DNA from: Actinobacteria bacterium UBA3120 | GTDB taxonomy: Bacteria > Actinomycetota > Actinomycetes > S36-B12 | Assembly (NCBI GenBank): GCA_002365735.1 | Contig: DEZY01000059.1 | Location: 3,094 to 9,403 of the forward strand | DNA length: 6,310 nucleotides | Direction: 5' to 3' | Shown: positions 5,550-6,310 of the stretch, piece after piece | Layout of the letters: each line of letters opens with the position of its first letter | How positions within the stretch are numbered: position 1 is the first letter of the stretch | The notes under the pieces: generated by a model | The model's input: only the letters and a program-made list of their open reading frames with translations | The model's database searches: none | What the model was told of the DNA's origin: nothing | Program-made: the position numbers and the translations under genes

Positions 5550-5971
5550 GCGCAATTCACCCATTCATCAGATCCATCGGAAAAAAATTGATGTTTCCAT
5601 ACTGGTAATTTCTCTTTAATCACATCAACTAAAGCACCTGCCGCTGCGAAGGCGTCACCCCGGTGGGAACTTCCCACCGCAACAACCAATGCAGCCTCAC
5701 CAATCGGGATGTCGCCAATCCGGTGAACCGCCGCAATCGAAGTGATCTGCGACCGAGCTGCAAAATCATTTACTAGTGCTGCGAGAACCTCTTGGGAAGA
5801 AGGATGGCATTCATAGGTCAACGAAATAACTGCCCGCCCGTGGTCATGGTCGCGAACATCGCCGCTAAACAGTACGACGGCCCCGGTGGTTGAATCGCTC
5901 ACCAGAGCCTTCACAGCTTCGGCGTTTATGGGTGCCTCAGTTATTTCTGAGAGGTGGACAATCGCTGGCAT
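5546..5971 (-). CDS. moaE: MoaE, large subunit of molybdopterin synthase
   Basis: Catalytic subunit of molybdopterin synthase; with thiocarboxylated MoaD it inserts the dithiolene sulphurs into cyclic pyranopterin monophosphate. The 141-residue product is full length. Key blocks: GAVVLFSGDVRDHDHG (30-45, with Arg40), VHRIGDIPIGEAAL (82-95), VGSSHRGDAF (99-108, His103-Arg104) and IKEKLPVWKHQFF (118-130). Lys119 and Lys126 in the KXXXPXWK pattern match the catalytic lysines of Escherichia coli MoaE. The C-terminal WVNC is usual. The ATG at 5971 has AAAGGA only 3 nt upstream, which is short. The stop overlaps moaA as ATGA. It diverges from mocA across 22 bp, so its promoter is either inside that gap, with an almost absent leader, or within mocA. 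Confidence 0.95.
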   Translation of the reverse strand: MPAIVHLSEITEAPINAEAVKALVSDSTTGAVVLFSGDVRDHDHGRAVISLTYECHPSSQEVLAALVNDFAARSQITSIAAVHRIGDIPIGEAALVVAVGSSHRGDAFAAAGALVDVIKEKLPVWKHQFFSDGSDEWVNCA

Positions 5972-5993
5972 AGTTCCTTTATTATGGTGGACT
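5972..5993. promoter_or_regulatory. 22-bp divergent moaE/mocA gap with overlapping -10-like boxes
   Basis: On the plus strand TATTAT (5980-5985) lies 8 nt before the mocA ATG. On the minus strand CATAAT (5986-5981) lies 9 nt before the moaE ATG. Each matches five of six positions of a -10 box and they overlap, so one symmetric element could drive both genes as nearly leaderless messages. GGTGG lies 3 nt before mocA and AAAGGA 3 nt before moaE, both close for ribosome binding. Confidence 0.4.
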
Positions 5994-6310
5994 ATGGCTA
6001 ATTCGTCACCCCCGTCCTCGAATCTGGCTGGTTCGGGCGGCCTCGCAGGCCTGGTTCTCGCTGCTGGCAGTGGTCAAAGATTCGGTGGACCAAAGGCACC
6101 TTTTGTCTGTGAAAACGAACGGCTCGTGGATCGCAGTGTCCGAATCCTGCACGAATCTGGAGTGGCCACAGTTTTTGTGGTGCTTGGTGCTTGGATTGGC
6201 CCAGTACCCCGCTCCACAGTGCTAGAAAACCCCGACTTCGCAACCGGAATGGCCTCGAGCCTGCGGGTGGGCCTGGAGTACCTCACCGCTAAAGAACAGA
6301 TCGGAAGAGC
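5994..6310 (+). CDS. mocA: MocA-type molybdenum cofactor cytidylyltransferase, N-terminal part
   Basis: Nucleotidyltransferase of the MobA/MocA family; MocA attaches CMP to molybdopterin to form the cytosine dinucleotide cofactor of CO dehydrogenase and aldehyde oxidoreductase-type enzymes. About 101 native residues are visible of a usual 190-210. After a Ser/Gly/Pro-rich leader of about 16 residues comes the nucleotide-binding signature LVLAAGSGQRFGGPK (20-34), then VATVFVVLGA (57-66) and NPDFATGMASSLRVGL (79-94). That last block is typical of MocA rather than of the guanylyl-adding MobA. The ATG at 5994 is chosen because the ATG at 5984 and GTG at 5987 share a frame that stops at TAA within a few codons. 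The final 13 bases (6298-6310) appear to be sequencing adapter, so residues after about 101 are not native and the gene really continues beyond 6297. Confidence 0.9.
   Translation, partial: MANSSPPSSNLAGSGGLAGLVLAAGSGQRFGGPKAPFVCENERLVDRSVRILHESGVATVFVVLGAWIGPVPRSTVLENPDFATGMASSLRVGLEYLTAKEQIGR
6298..6310 (+). other. Illumina TruSeq adapter remnant at the sequence end
   Basis: The last 13 bases are AGATCGGAAGAGC, identical to the start of the Illumina universal/TruSeq adapter, and they stop exactly at the end of the sequence. They interrupt the mocA gene after residue 101. This is best read as untrimmed adapter at a contig end, not biology. Confidence 0.93.

Noticed and set aside
5550..5564. 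Earlier ATG for moaA, adding MGELR
   Set aside because: The ATG at 5549 forms the ATGA overlap with moaE, and the extra residues do not match the family N-terminus.
5998..6286. Two minus-strand frames opposite mocA
   Set aside because: The plus strand carries the nucleotidyltransferase signature LAAGSGQRFGGPK; the opposite frames have no family features.
1..6310. tRNA, rRNA, CRISPR array, insertion sequence or attachment site
   Set aside because: No cloverleaf, repeat-spacer pattern, transposase or long terminal repeat was seen; genes cover nearly all bases.

Overview
This 6.3 kb window is almost entirely a molybdenum-enzyme locus. Ten protein-coding genes (two cut by the window edges) can be supported, with very little non-coding DNA, and no RNA genes, insertion sequences or CRISPR arrays were seen. 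The gene set (FAD and 2Fe-2S subunits of a xanthine dehydrogenase / CO dehydrogenase-type hydroxylase, a CoxG membrane protein, two XdhC/CoxF-family maturation factors, MoaA, MoaD, MoaE and a MocA-type nucleotidyltransferase), the moderate G+C (low to mid 50s by eye, not computed), the GTG and TTG starts and the tight packing suggest an aerobic bacterium, most likely an actinobacterium. That placement is an inference without any phylogeny. The last 13 bases match the start of the Illumina TruSeq adapter exactly, so the right edge is probably the untrimmed end of a short-read contig.

Layout. Reading leftward on the minus strand from 3058: coxG (3058-2447, GTG start), an XdhC-like gene with degenerate motifs (2378-1530, TTG start), an unrecognised 76-residue proline-rich ORF (1443-1213), coxM (1196-315) and coxS (318 to the left edge, overlapping coxM by ATGA). 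The catalytic molybdopterin subunit is expected just beyond the left edge, giving the order M-S-(L). Reading rightward from the 138-bp divergent region 3059-3196: a canonical xdhC/coxF (3197-4300) overlapping moaD by ATGA (4297-4539). Converging on moaD with a 2-bp gap is the minus-strand pair moaE (5971-5546) and moaA (5549-4542), also joined by an ATGA overlap. Finally mocA (5994 onward) diverges from moaE across 22 bp.

How the genes fit together. MoaA performs the first step from GTP towards cyclic pyranopterin monophosphate (MoaC is not in the window). MoaD and MoaE form molybdopterin synthase. A MocA-type protein adds CMP to give the molybdopterin cytosine dinucleotide used by hydroxylases of this family. 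XdhC/CoxF proteins bind and help finish or insert that cofactor, and CoxG may anchor the enzyme to the membrane. CoxM and CoxS carry electrons from the Mo site through 2Fe-2S clusters to FAD. The substrate cannot be read from this window: the CO dehydrogenase signature lies in the missing large subunit, and the altered FAD loop of CoxM gives no support for canonical CO dehydrogenase.

The points most worth a second look are the paired XdhC paralogues, one lacking a conserved cysteine; the small ORF inside the hydroxylase operon; the convergent moaD/moaA stop region, where two Gly-Gly codon pairs form a near-perfect hairpin; the 22-bp divergent moaE/mocA gap with overlapping -10-like sequences; and the adapter remnant.
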